Assembly: GCA_903912445.1 (NCBI GenBank) | Contig: CAIWHP010000117.1 | Span: 1 to 43,340, forward strand | Origin: an uncultured Lentisphaerota bacterium | Lineage (GTDB): Bacteria; Verrucomicrobiota; Kiritimatiellia; CAIQIC01 | DNA length: 43,340 nucleotides | Reading direction: 5' to 3' | Part shown: positions 25,535 through 33,738 of the stretch, piece by piece | How positions within the stretch are numbered: the stretch's first letter is position 1 | How the letters are laid out: every line of letters starts with the position of its first letter | Program-made: the position numbers and the translations under genes | Notes under the pieces: generated by a model | What the model saw: only the letters and a program-made list of their open reading frames with translations | The model's database searches: none | What the model was told of the DNA's origin: nothing

Positions 25535-26692
25535 CTATTTTTTTCGCGCCGCGCCTGCTGTCGGCCGCAACAGCTTCAACAAAAGCAATTCCAGCAGCAC
25601 ATCCGCCGCGCCGCTGCCGGAGACCATGCGCTCGTGCGCGAGCAGGGTTTCCGCCAGGGCGCGCTGCAGTTCCGCGGAAGAATACTGCTGGGCCTGCTCG
25701 GCCAGCTTGGCGGTGCGGAAGGGATGGATCTTGCGCGGATCCTTGTCGAGGCTGCCGAGGGCGGCGTCGCTGTCCGCCCCGCCGCGCCAGTGCGCGTCAG
25801 TCCGCCAGCCGCTCGAGGTGACCTGCAGCCAGCCGCGGTCCAGGCAGCCGCGCAGGACCAGCAGTTCGCGCCAGCGGGACTCGAGGCCGATGACGAGGCC
25901 GACCTCGCTTTCGCCCTGGAACAAGAGCTGCCGCAGGATGTCCAGCGCGCGGGGCAGCTGGCGCAGTCCGACGGCGTCGGGCAGATCCCAGTTTTCCGAC
26001 TCGCGCGCCGGCGCGACGAGCAGCTGGATATCCTCGGCGGTGACTTCCTTGCGCGTGCCGAGGTAGGTGGAGAGCTTCTCGACTTCCGTGATGATCTGCC
26101 GCGTGTCGTAGCCCGCCCGGTCGACGAAATCCTTCAGCAGGTCGCCGGAGAGGCGCAGCCCCGCCTTGCGGAAGCACTCGCCGGCCCACTCGCGCGCCGG
26201 CGCCTCCTGCTGGTAGCTCCGCTCCGCCATCGCAAAGTTTTCGACGGTCGCGAGCTCCTTGCAGACCTTGGCAAAGGCGGTCCGGCCATCCAGCTTGCCG
26301 GCGCTGATGACGAGCGTGAAGCCCGCGCCGATGCCGGCTTTGAGATCCAGCGCGAAGGCGTCGCGCGCATCCTTGAGGGTCTCGCCTTTGATGGCGTTGG
26401 TGTCGGCGAAAAAGTTGGCGTCCTGCAGCCAGACCACCTTGCCCCCGCCGAGAAAGCTGGGCGTGCGCAACGCGCCCTGGCAGCGCCGCAGCACCAGCGC
26501 CGCGCCCTCGGCGTTGTCCACCGTCCCGTTGATAAGCTCGAGCCCGAACGCCTGGTCGGCGGGCGGGCAGAGCGCATCCACGCGGGCCCGCGCGGCGGCC
26601 TTGACGCGGAACTCGTCCTCGCCGTGGATGAGGAAGAAGTTCGCGGCTGCTTTGCCCGCCGGCGCGGGAGCCGTCTGTTTTTTTGTCGCCAT
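25535..26692 (-). CDS. holA: DNA polymerase III subunit delta
   Basis: 385 residues. It shows the HolA plan. First is an N-terminal AAA+-like domain with FFLIHGEDEFRVKAAAR, then VVWLQDANFF and LVISAGKLDGRTAFAKVCKE. The middle has LRLSGDLLKDFVDRAGYDTRQIITEVEKLSTYLG, and a C-terminal helical domain has ALDILRQLLFQGESEVGLVIGLESRWRELLVLRG. The delta subunit opens the sliding clamp within the clamp-loader complex. Length is slightly above the usual 340-350 because of an Ala/Lys/Thr-rich N-terminal extension (MATKKQTAPAPAGK). It is divergent from the HIT gene and followed by the small membrane protein. Confidence 0.85.
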   Translation of the reverse strand: MATKKQTAPAPAGKAAANFFLIHGEDEFRVKAAARARVDALCPPADQAFGLELINGTVDNAEGAALVLRRCQGALRTPSFLGGGKVVWLQDANFFADTNAIKGETLKDARDAFALDLKAGIGAGFTLVISAGKLDGRTAFAKVCKELATVENFAMAERSYQQEAPAREWAGECFRKAGLRLSGDLLKDFVDRAGYDTRQIITEVEKLSTYLGTRKEVTAEDIQLLVAPARESENWDLPDAVGLRQLPRALDILRQLLFQGESEVGLVIGLESRWRELLVLRGCLDRGWLQVTSSGWRTDAHWRGGADSDAALGSLDKDPRKIHPFRTAKLAEQAQQYSSAELQRALAETLLAHERMVSGSGAADVLLELLLLKLLRPTAGAARKK

Positions 26693-26855
26693 GGGTCCGG
26701 TCCTTGCGGATAATCTGCGCGGACATTAGCCCGCTTTCGTCATGCCAAGCAACCCCGAAAGCGGGCCCGCGGCAACTGCGGCGATGACGCGCGCGCCAAG
26801 GCGGGCGGGCGGCAGGGATGGGGATGGCCGTGGAGCGGTCGGCTGTGAGCAAATT

Positions 26856-27410
26856 ATGAAAACGAAAAAACCGGCATCCACCCCGTGCACCGCTGCCATC
26901 AAAAAGCCCCTTTGGGCCCCGTGGCGCATCCGGTACGTGCAGGACGCGCACAAGCCGGCCGGCTGTTTCCTCTGCGCGATGCTCCAGGCGCCGCGCGCGC
27001 GGGATCGCGAAAACCTGCTGCTGGTGCGCGGCAAGACCAGCCTTGTCTGCCTCAATCGCTATCCGTACAACGGCGGCCACCTCATGATCGCGCCGCGCCG
27101 CCATGTGGCGGAACTGGCCGCGCTGCGGCCCGCAGAGCATGCCGAACTGATGCAGCTGGCGACGCGGATGGTTGCCGTGCTCCGGCGGGTCATGAAGCCG
27201 CAGGGCTTCAACATCGGGCTCAACCTGGGCCACGCCGCCGGCGCCGGCCTGCGCGACCACCTCCATATGCACGTGGTCCCGCGCTGGGTAGGCGATGTGA
27301 ACTTCATGCCCGTCTTCGCCGATATCAAGGTCATCCCGCAGGCGTTGGAAGAGCTTTACGACCAGCTGGCGGCGGAACTGCACAGCACCGCGCGGTCGCA
27401 CCGTCGCTGA
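26856..27410 (+). CDS. HIT-family nucleotide hydrolase/phosphorylase
   Basis: 184 residues. The start at 26856 (MKTKKPAST) is preferred because the preceding frame is low-complexity; the ribosome site is weak. The domain starts with LWAPWRIRYVQD and GCFLCAM, as in AP4A phosphorylase-like HIT proteins. It then has NRYPYNGGHLMIAPRRHV and the histidine triad LRDHLHMHVVPRW (H-x-H-x-H). The middle His is the nucleophile that accepts the nucleotidyl group from dinucleoside polyphosphates or similar substrates. It is divergent from holA. Exact substrate unknown. Confidence 0.85.
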   Translation: MKTKKPASTPCTAAIKKPLWAPWRIRYVQDAHKPAGCFLCAMLQAPRARDRENLLLVRGKTSLVCLNRYPYNGGHLMIAPRRHVAELAALRPAEHAELMQLATRMVAVLRRVMKPQGFNIGLNLGHAAGAGLRDHLHMHVVPRWVGDVNFMPVFADIKVIPQALEELYDQLAAELHSTARSHRR

Positions 27411-27495
27411 GGGCGTTGCCGCGCCCGCCGCCAGCGGCATAATCGAACTGGACTTCAGCCCGTGCAGCTGGCTATGGTTTTCATAGGTTGTTCCT

Positions 27496-27514
27496 GCCCG
27501 GTTTGCAGCCGGGC
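27496..27514. terminator. Stem-loop downstream of the HIT gene
   Basis: GCCCGG and CCGGGC pair around TTTGCAG. There is no T-run after it, so termination is only a possibility. It lies 31 bases ahead of the PqqD-like start. Confidence 0.3.
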
Positions 27515-27544
27515 GCCGCGGGTCGGTAAGCATACGGAGCCAAG

Positions 27545-27919
27545 ATGAAAGCGACCAAGCCTGATGCCGTGATCGCCGCCCCGGTCGGGCGGCTGTGCCG
27601 GCCTGCGTCGCTGCAAATCAACCGCCTTGAAGATGGCTCTGTGATCTACCAACCGGAGCAGGAGCGCGTGCACTTCCTCAACCAGACGGCGGCCTTGGCG
27701 CTGGAACTGTGCGACGGCCGCCGCGGATTTCAGGAAGTCGAGGCCCAGGTCGCGGAACGCTTCAACCTCCACGAACCCGGCCTGAACCTGACCGGCGATA
27801 TTTTGCAGCGCTTCATCGCGGAAGGACTGGTCAAGCTTGTCTCGGGGCCTGCGGCTGCGGCCGCAGGCGCTCCTCAAGCAAACCGCCGTAGGGGCGGCGT
27901 GCGCCGCGGCGTCCGGTGA
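27545..27919 (+). CDS. PqqD-like peptide-binding protein, tail altered
   Basis: 124 residues; the PqqD/RRE domain occupies about 20-97 (LEDGSVIYQPEQERVHFLNQ, TAALALELCDGRRGFQEVEA, DILQRFIAEGLVKLV). PqqD-family domains bind leader peptides of modified peptides or sit in lasso-type and kinase-linked clusters. The start has CGGAG upstream. From about residue 100 the sequence is low-complexity (GPAAAAAG, then RRRGGVRRGVR). Its DNA overlaps, in another frame, a degraded copy of the downstream Tat-signal gene, so the natural C-terminus was probably lost by a deletion fusing the two. The downstream kinase-like and nucleotidyltransferase-like genes are its usual companions. Confidence 0.75.
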   Translation: MKATKPDAVIAAPVGRLCRPASLQINRLEDGSVIYQPEQERVHFLNQTAALALELCDGRRGFQEVEAQVAERFNLHEPGLNLTGDILQRFIAEGLVKLVSGPAAAAAGAPQANRRRGGVRRGVR

Positions 27920-28035
27920 AACGCTCGCCAAGTCCGATCATCTGGTGACATCGGCCTGGGTCGCCACGGTGAAGATCTGGACGATAGCGGCGAGTGTGGC
28001 CCCACGATCCCTAGGAAGCGGTACGGCCTTGCCGT
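27867..28035 (+). pseudogene. Degraded 5'-truncated copy of the Tat-signal protein gene
   Basis: The frame here reads ALLKQTAVGAACAAASGETL, then AKSDHLVTSAWVATVKIWTI. It aligns without gaps to AFIKKAAVGAAFAVPVLESL and TKSDVLVKSALAATVPTWTI of the intact gene at 28190, including Ser/Gly/Thr matches beyond (RSLGSGTA versus GSLGNGTV). DNA similarity is evident (GCCAAGTCCGATCA versus ACCAAGTCCGATGT). There is no start or Tat motif of its own, and it overlaps the altered tail of the PqqD-like gene. A tandem duplicate that lost its 5' end is the simplest reading. Confidence 0.65.
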
Positions 28036-28189
28036 TCGCACAAGTGATGACCGGCTGTTGGCTGCCATCTGGCCTTGCTTCCGGAGCACGCCGCGGGTGC
28101 GCAGCAAAGGCGGGAAAAATATTGACCATCCTCCGTTTTTCGAGTACTCGTAAATTCGTTCTGGGGTTAAACAAAAAAAAGGGGAATCC

Positions 28190-28606
28190 ATGCAAGAGAA
28201 GCACTCACAGTCATCAAGCCATGCGGAGCATGTTGCCAGGCGGGCGTTCATCAAGAAAGCTGCCGTGGGCGCGGCGTTTGCCGTGCCGGTCCTTGAATCG
28301 CTCACCAAGTCCGATGTACTCGTGAAATCGGCCTTGGCTGCCACGGTGCCGACCTGGACGATAACGGCAAGTTTGTATTCGGGATCCCTTGGCAACGGCA
28401 CCGTTTCGCCGGCCTCACAAACGGTTGCCAATGGTGGCAGCGCAATCATCACGGTCACGCCCGCCGGACAGGATCCATGGGTTGCCTACCGCATAGATGG
28501 AGGTGGGTTTATACCTACGAATCCTTCTCAAACACACGGAGGAACCTATACGTTCACGAATGTGCAGGCAAATCACACCTTTGAGGCCTACCTCGACAGT
28601 CCCTAA
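28190..28606 (+). CDS. Tat-signal exported protein with divergent InlB-type repeat domain
   Basis: 138 residues, preceded by an AAAAAAAAGGGGAA ribosome site. The N-terminus has a twin-arginine-like signal (ARRAFIKKAAVGAAFAVPVL) followed by ESLTKSDVLVKSALA. The rest (about 60-138) matches the beta-rich bacterial repeat pattern WTITAS...G.G.VSP....V..GGS..ITVTP, then GGTYTFTNVQANHTFEAYL. That pattern is found in cell-surface proteins (divergent InlB B-repeat type), here in a single copy. Its position between a PqqD-like gene and an HprK-like gene could instead mean a modified-peptide precursor whose ESLTKSDVLVK segment is the recognition element. Which of these applies cannot be settled here. 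Confidence 0.7.
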   Translation: MQEKHSQSSSHAEHVARRAFIKKAAVGAAFAVPVLESLTKSDVLVKSALAATVPTWTITASLYSGSLGNGTVSPASQTVANGGSAIITVTPAGQDPWVAYRIDGGGFIPTNPSQTHGGTYTFTNVQANHTFEAYLDSP

Positions 28607-28710
28607 TCGCCAGCGATAGCGCAGTTCGGGAGCCGCGTGCTCCCGGCAACAGGGCGAGCGCAGCACGTTGTGACTCGCTCTGTTGCTTTCTACCCGGGCC
28701 GATACCGCCT

Positions 28711-29535
28711 ATGAAGCGAAGTTTCTCCGTGTTGGACCATGAGGTGACCGTCACCACGGACCGGCCGGATTGGTTGGAGCGTTTGGACGACATTGCCGTG
28801 CGCGCCGACGATCCGCAGCCTATCCGCCGGACGCTGCACCTGCGCCTGCGGCAGGGGCCGGACGGCATCCTGATCGAGCACGAGGGTCAGGTTTGCGCCC
28901 AAGGCGAGGGCTTGGACCTGGCCATCCGCGCGCTGCATTTACAGATCAACCAGCTGGTGCTGGAGCCCCAGCGTGAGGTCCTGAAACTTCACGCCGCCGC
29001 CGGCACCTGGCGGGGCCGTTTCTTTATGGTCACGGGCGACCGTGGCGCGGGCAAGACCACGTTGCTGCTGAAGATGATGCTCGACGGCGCAGAGATGCAT
29101 TGCGATGAGACGGTCCTGCTGCATGACGGGCTGTTACAAACTTTTCCCCGCAAGTTTTACGTCAAGACCGGCACGCTGAAATGCCTGCCGCGCGTTGCCG
29201 CCGTCTGCGCAACGAAACGCGCATATCCCGGCTTCTTTGGGAAGCAGCTCTATTTCGCGGACCCGACCGATTTTGGCCTGCCGTGGCGGAGCCGTGCAGC
29301 CCGGCCGTGGGCTGTGTTCCATCTGACTCCGGCCTTCAAGAAGCCTCCCGTCATGCAGCCCTGTCCCAAGGTGGAAATGGCCAAACAGCTCATGATGCAA
29401 ACCGTCAATCTGGCCGGTGATTTGGGCCGGCATGTGGCGCATGTGTGCCGGCTTGTGGGCACCTGCCGGTGTTACTCCCTGCGGGTCGGCGGCCTGGAGG
29501 CGACCGCCGCCTTGCTGAAAAAGACTTTGGCATGA
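28711..29535 (+). CDS. HPr kinase-like P-loop protein
   Basis: 274 residues. A beta-rich N-terminal part (1-90) is followed by a P-loop kinase core. The core starts LKLHAAAGTWRGRFFMVTGD, continues into the Walker A GDRGAGKTT at 109-117, then MHCDETVLL with the acidic pair (131-132). LLHDG and a FPRKFYVK strand come after. This is the HprK/serine-kinase-like family that accompanies PqqD-like and nucleotidyltransferase genes in many bacteria; relatives phosphorylate lasso-peptide C-termini. It overlaps the next start by 4 bp (ATGA), so the two are translationally coupled. The true substrate is unknown; the upstream Tat protein is a candidate. Confidence 0.75.
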   Translation: MKRSFSVLDHEVTVTTDRPDWLERLDDIAVRADDPQPIRRTLHLRLRQGPDGILIEHEGQVCAQGEGLDLAIRALHLQINQLVLEPQREVLKLHAAAGTWRGRFFMVTGDRGAGKTTLLLKMMLDGAEMHCDETVLLHDGLLQTFPRKFYVKTGTLKCLPRVAAVCATKRAYPGFFGKQLYFADPTDFGLPWRSRAARPWAVFHLTPAFKKPPVMQPCPKVEMAKQLMMQTVNLAGDLGRHVAHVCRLVGTCRCYSLRVGGLEATAALLKKTLA

Positions 29536-30746
29536 CCACCGCTGCCGCCGAAAACGAAGAGGCCCGGCCGGCGCAGGCCCGCCCGGAATTACGCGTGCTC
29601 TTTTGTATCGCGCGGGCCCGCATGGCGCCGGCCGATACCGCCACGTTGGCCGGCTTGCTGCAGGCCGATCTCGATTGGAATTATTTGCTGCAAGCGGCGG
29701 CGCGGCATGGGGTGTGGCCGCTTTTGCTCCATCATCTGGAGCCGCTGCCGGCCGACTGCATCCCCGCCACGGTGCGGGAAACCTTGCGGGAAGCAGTGCG
29801 CGGATACAGCGTCCATGCGCAGAAGCATGTCGGGATACTGCACCAGCTGCTGGAGGCTTTCCGCGCTTCAGGGTTGGACCTGATCCCCTACAAGGGTCCG
29901 GTGCTGGGCGCGCGGCTGTTTGGCGATTTCGCTCTGCGCCAGTTCAGCGATCTTGACCTGCTGGTACGCCGGGAGGAGGCGCAGGCGGCCAGCGCCTGCC
30001 TGCAAGCCCAAGGCTTTCAACCTTCCTTGGCTGCGCCGCCGGGCTGGGCCGCGTGGTATGAGCGCGCCCGTCATGAGTACTCTTTCCACCACCCTGCGTT
30101 GGACTGCTACGTGGAATTGCACTGGGGGGCGTGGCCGCGGTCTGTTGCCATGCCGGTGGATATCCATTCGTTCTGGGAGTGCCGCGAGACAGTGTTGCTG
30201 GACGGCAAACCCGTGCCCAGCCTGCAGATGGCGGAGCTGTTGTTCCTCTTGAGCTTGCATGGCACCAAGCACCAATGGGTGCGGCTGGCGTGGCTGGCGG
30301 ATATCGCCGAGCTCATCCGCTCGACGCCGGGCTTGGACTGGACCCGCGTCCAAGCGTTGGCCGCGGTGAGCCGCAGCACGCGCTTTCTCCAGATTGGTCT
30401 CTGGCTGGCGCAACACCTGATGGCGGCGCCGGTGCCCTCCGCGGTGCTGGCGCAGGGGTCGGAAGATCCGCAGGTCGAGCGACTGGCGCGCGCGATGGCC
30501 GTGAATTTGTGCGGCGGCAGCCTGTCCGCGCCGGGTGAAACGGAGCACCTGCGGTTCCTGTTGCGGGCGCTGCCCCGCCTGCGTGACCGGCTGCGCTTCG
30601 CGTGGGGTGTGGCGGTCGACCCCTGTCATGACGATTGGGCTTGCTGCCCCTTGCCCCCGGCGTGCGTCGGCCTCTATGCCGCGATACGCCCGGCCCGCTT
30701 GGGTTGGGTGGCCCTCCGCCGGCGGCTGGCACAGCGGACGTCCTGA
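29532..30746 (+). CDS. Uncharacterised nucleotidyltransferase-family protein
   Basis: 404 residues starting at the ATG that overlaps the kinase stop. An N-terminal helical part (WNYLLQAAARHGVWPLLLHH) precedes the diagnostic block YKGPVLGARLFGDFALRQFS followed by DLDLLVRREEA. The latter contains the D-x-D metal ligands of the nucleotidyltransferase fold (NTP_transf_5-like). Next come VELHWGAWPR and AELLFLLSLHGTKHQWVRLAWLADIAEL, also typical of this family. Companions of this type occur with PqqD and HprK-like genes. The reaction is unknown. Confidence 0.75.
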   Translation: MTTAAAENEEARPAQARPELRVLFCIARARMAPADTATLAGLLQADLDWNYLLQAAARHGVWPLLLHHLEPLPADCIPATVRETLREAVRGYSVHAQKHVGILHQLLEAFRASGLDLIPYKGPVLGARLFGDFALRQFSDLDLLVRREEAQAASACLQAQGFQPSLAAPPGWAAWYERARHEYSFHHPALDCYVELHWGAWPRSVAMPVDIHSFWECRETVLLDGKPVPSLQMAELLFLLSLHGTKHQWVRLAWLADIAELIRSTPGLDWTRVQALAAVSRSTRFLQIGLWLAQHLMAAPVPSAVLAQGSEDPQVERLARAMAVNLCGGSLSAPGETEHLRFLLRALPRLRDRLRFAWGVAVDPCHDDWACCPLPPACVGLYAAIRPARLGWVALRRRLAQRTS

Positions 30747-30815
30747 GCAACCTGCCGGATAGCTACCCTGCGCCGCGAGGTGGCGGCGTGATTGCGCGCC
30801 CGATTTGGATGCGTT

Positions 30816-31334
30816 TTATGTGGCGGCTCGATGATGCCTGACCGTCTCTGCCACCTGCTTCTTCGCCATCAAGCGCCGCGCCAGAAAGGGGATGGCGACA
30901 AGGAGTAACGTCCCTACGCCCACAAACACAAGCTGACCGCTACTACCGCCCTTCGATTCGCTGAGCACAATCCCCTTCACGGAAGTGGACGACGTTATCT
31001 GGTCGGGAGTAAGAATGCCGACCAGAAGGAAGGGCACGGCAAGGCAGAGAAGGAACACCGAGATGAGGACAACATGCACCAGCCTTGGCAGCTTGTTGCC
31101 ACCCAAGGCGAGGATGATGGGCTGAAGCCCGCCCCAGACGAACAGGCCGCCAAGGGCCAGGCTGCCCGGAATGCTCCGCAGCTCCATGGATCCATTCGGC
31201 GTTCGTCCTGCGAGGGCCGTGTGAATGGCCCACAGGCCGATACCCATGAACAACAAGCCCATCAGGACGACTACAATTTTGCCTCCGAGGTGGTCCGGTA
31301 TGGTTGGGCGTAATTCTATCTTGTAATCACTCAT
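30816..31334 (-). CDS. Four-helix membrane protein of unknown function
   Basis: 172 residues from the start at 31334 (MSDYKIELRPTIPDHLGG); an upstream extension is possible but has no ribosome site, and none is strong here either. Hydrophobic segments: KIVVVLMGLLFMGIGLWAIH, SLALGGLFVWGGLQPIILAL, LVHVVLISVFLLCLAVPFLL and GQLVFVGVGTLLLVAIPFLA, with a basic C-terminal tail. No family recognised. It lies in the lower-GC patch next to the GLQ-repeat gene. Confidence 0.55.
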   Translation of the reverse strand: MSDYKIELRPTIPDHLGGKIVVVLMGLLFMGIGLWAIHTALAGRTPNGSMELRSIPGSLALGGLFVWGGLQPIILALGGNKLPRLVHVVLISVFLLCLAVPFLLVGILTPDQITSSTSVKGIVLSESKGGSSGQLVFVGVGTLLLVAIPFLARRLMAKKQVAETVRHHRAAT

Positions 31335-31486
31335 CACGGAACAGTATGGCGGCTCATGAAAATGGGGCAAGCCTGAACGGCGGAGCAGCCCCTCCATCGT
31401 TGACAGCCCCGATAGCGTGGCGGTAGGCTGCCTGCGGTGGTTGGCAGGATAATCGCCATGGAAGCGACAAAGAAATTGGGCGGACG

Positions 31487-32314
31487 ATGAGCCGATGCGT
31501 GGTCGCGCTCGTTGCCTTCGTCATGCCTTTGTTGGCGACCTTGGGAAGCGCTCCTGTCCGTGCCGATGATGTGCCCGCCGGTGAGTTGTATACGCCGTTG
31601 CATCTTTCCATTTATCCGCCCCTGGAGCTTCCGAACGAGAATTGTCACGTCTATGGCTTAAGCCTCGGCGTGGTCTTGGTAGGGCTGCATACCATCGAGG
31701 AGCATGGCCGTTATCTGGGCGAAGGTAGCGACACGGTTATCGGCCTGCAAATCTGCGGGCTGATGACCTTCGCCAAGGAGTTGCGCGGGCTTCAAGTCAG
31801 CAGCTTCGCTAATAATGCAAGGGCCATGCCCTGGGGGCTGCAAGTTGCCGGGGTGCTCAATTACATTGGCGGCGATATGGGCTGTGGCCTGCAAGTCGCC
31901 GCCGGCTGGAACCGTTGCGAGTCAGGCGCAGGGCTTCAGTTGGCGGTTCTAAACGAGGCGGACAAAGAGTTCGCGGGCCTCCAGGCAGGCCTATTTAACT
32001 TTGGCGGGAACTTGAGCGAAAGCGTGCAGTTCGGCGGACTCAACCCGCTAATCGTCATAATCTTGATTAACTATGTTTGCAGCTCTCCCGGCGTAGATGA
32101 TATGCGCGGTCTTCAAGTGGGTCTTGTGAATAAGGCTTCGGATATGTATGGCATCCAATGCGGCTTGCTTTGGAATCACGCGAAGTGTGCCGGAGGTCTC
32201 CAGTTGGGCCTGATCAACACAGCCGACTCGATGGCAGGTTTTCAGGTTGGGTTGGTCAACATCATCAAGGAAAGCTCTGTACCGTTCCTTCCGCTCATCA
32301 ACGCCCATTTCTAG
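31487..32314 (+). CDS. GLQ-repeat surface protein (LA_2272-type)
   Basis: 275 residues with a signal peptide (MSRCVVALVAFVMPLLATLG). After about residue 55 the protein is a run of short repeats of the form GLQ(L/V/A)G(L)(V/I/F)N......(A/G)G (for example GLQVGLVNKASDMYGIQCGL, GLQLGLINTADSMAGFQVGL), ending PLINAHF. This matches the LA_2272-type surface repeat proteins, whose regular turns suggest a beta-helical or beta-barrel-like body; the role is unknown. GC content is lower than in neighbouring genes. Its stop codon is followed in the same frame, and within a few bases, by the recombinase remnant. Confidence 0.65.
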   Translation: MSRCVVALVAFVMPLLATLGSAPVRADDVPAGELYTPLHLSIYPPLELPNENCHVYGLSLGVVLVGLHTIEEHGRYLGEGSDTVIGLQICGLMTFAKELRGLQVSSFANNARAMPWGLQVAGVLNYIGGDMGCGLQVAAGWNRCESGAGLQLAVLNEADKEFAGLQAGLFNFGGNLSESVQFGGLNPLIVIILINYVCSSPGVDDMRGLQVGLVNKASDMYGIQCGLLWNHAKCAGGLQLGLINTADSMAGFQVGLVNIIKESSVPFLPLINAHF

Positions 32315-32932
32315 CGGGCCAGGCTGCGCTTCGGTTTGCTGCCTGGACTGCGACCGCAGGAACTGCGTACCGTTTCCAAAGACAACGCCCACCACAACGG
32401 GGATGGTGGCGTGTTCCTGTTGATGCAACGGCATAAGATCTCCACGATCGCGAACGAACCCAAGCCCAGAAGCGTCCCGCTGTCACCACCGGCGGTCAAA
32501 ATCATCGCACGGCAACTGGCCAACCATCCCAAGGCCAAGTGTCTTTTCCTGAACGCAGATGGTGGCCCCTATACCCGCTACACGCTGAAGACCAAACTGA
32601 AACGGTTCTGCCAGAAGCTGAACATTAAGGTGTTCGCCCCCTACGCGCTCCGCCATACCTTTTGCAGCATGAAGTCGGAAGACGGCATGGAGACGACCAG
32701 TCTCGCGCAGCTGATGGGCCACAGTTCGACGCGCACAGTACAGCGGTACATCTCGAATACGTTTGCCCATTATCAGGGCGCGGTAGATACCCTTGCTACT
32801 CGCCTTGAAGGTATCGTTCAGGCTGGCGAGAAAAAGGCTGAGGTTGGCGGAACCGCAAGCGGGGAAGATGCAAAAGCCGGACAAAATGTACCACCGGATG
32901 TACCACCGGAAAAGACGGACTTACCGCCGTAA
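32315..32932 (+). pseudogene. Tyrosine recombinase/integrase, N-terminally truncated
   Basis: About 205 codons of a tyrosine-recombinase catalytic domain. Visible are the first Arg (LLPGLRPQEL), the box YALRHTFCS (H-x-x-R with Tyr for the first His, a common variant), LMGHSSTRTVQRYI with the nucleophile Tyr, and a charged Pro-rich tail. The N-terminal arm-binding and core-binding domains are missing. The frame begins immediately after the stop of the preceding gene without its own ATG (a TTG at 32336 is the only start-like codon). It lies 24 bases from the 3' end of tRNA-Ala, the classical attachment target, so it is probably what remains of an integrated element. Confidence 0.75.
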
Positions 32933-32955
32933 GCCATAAACCATTGAGTTATCAA

Positions 32956-33031
32956 TGGTGGAGCGAGTGAGATTTGAACTCACGACCCCCACGTTGCGAA
33001 CGTGGTGCTCTACCAACTGAGCTACCGCCCC
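32956..33031 (-). tRNA. tRNA-Ala (anticodon CGC)
   Basis: A 76-nt gene including encoded CCA. Acceptor GGGGCGG pairs with TCGCTCC (two G.T pairs); discriminator A; D-arm GCTC/GAGC; anticodon stem CCACG/CGTGG with loop TTCGCAA, so the anticodon is CGC (reads GCG); T-arm GTGAG/CTCAC with TTCAAAT. An upstream TTGCAA plus ATAAAA pair on the minus strand (near 33038-33075) may be its promoter. Confidence 0.95.
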
Positions 33032-33096
33032 ACAAAGGCGGGGGGCTTTTATCATCCGCCCCGGACCTTTGCAACTTTTTTCCCGGTAAATAACTC

Positions 33097-33125
33097 TTGG
33101 CAGCGCGACAGCGGTCGTGTATAGC
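33097..33125 (+). promoter_or_regulatory. Sigma-70-like promoter of efp
   Basis: TTGGCA (33097-33102) and TATAGC (33120-33125) with an exact 17-base spacer, 40 bases ahead of the efp start. Both boxes are good matches. Confidence 0.55.
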
Positions 33126-33165
33126 GTCCGCCGCTCTGTGCGAGACAACCGAAGGGAAGTGCAGC

Positions 33166-33732
33166 ATGTATTCAGCGTCAGATTTACGCAAGGGATTGAA
33201 AATTGAGATCGATGGCGTGCCGTTCGACATCGTCGAGTACGAATTTTACCGGCCCGGCAAGGGCCAGGCGATGTACAAGTGCCGCATCCGCAACCTGCTC
33301 AACGGAAACGTGACCGACAAGACCTTCCGCGAAGTGGACGCCATCGGCGAGCCGAACCTCGAAGAGCGCGAGATGCAGTATTCCTACAACGACGGCGAAC
33401 ACTTCGTCTTCCTTGAGAACCGCACCTACGAGCAGATCAGCCTCAGCCCGGACGTGCTCGGCACCCAGAAGTATTTTCTGCGCGAAGACATGACCGTGAA
33501 GGTCCTGTTTCACAACGACCGCGCGATCGTTGTCACCCTGCCCGCCTATGTGGAAAAGGAAATCGTCTCGACGGAGCCCGGCGCGCGCGGCGACACCGCC
33601 ACCAACGTGACCAAGGCCGCGAAGATCGACACCGGCTTCGAGATCCGGGTGCCCTTGTTCATCAACGAGGGTGACCTGGTCCGCATCGATACGCGCACCG
33701 GCGCCTATTCCGAGCGCGTGTCGAAGAAGTAA
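33166..33732 (+). CDS. efp: Translation elongation factor P
   Basis: 188 residues in three beta domains. MYSASDLRKGLKIEIDG opens the KOW-like domain; the tip loop RPGKGQA carries Lys32, the site of beta-lysylation; NRTYEQISLSPDVLG and VTLPAYVEKEI follow; it ends with the OB-fold GFEIRVPLFINEGDLVRIDT. EF-P rescues ribosomes stalled at polyproline, which fits the many Pro-rich exported proteins nearby. The start at 33166 follows GAAGGGAAG and sits 40 bases behind a good promoter. The modification enzyme gene epmA follows directly. Confidence 0.95.
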   Translation: MYSASDLRKGLKIEIDGVPFDIVEYEFYRPGKGQAMYKCRIRNLLNGNVTDKTFREVDAIGEPNLEEREMQYSYNDGEHFVFLENRTYEQISLSPDVLGTQKYFLREDMTVKVLFHNDRAIVVTLPAYVEKEIVSTEPGARGDTATNVTKAAKIDTGFEIRVPLFINEGDLVRIDTRTGAYSERVSKK

Positions 33733-33738
33733 GCCGCG

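Noticed and set aside
28190-28606. Lasso-peptide precursor
   Set aside because: 138 residues with a Tat-type signal and a folded beta-repeat domain; no lasso protease or cyclase genes in the window.
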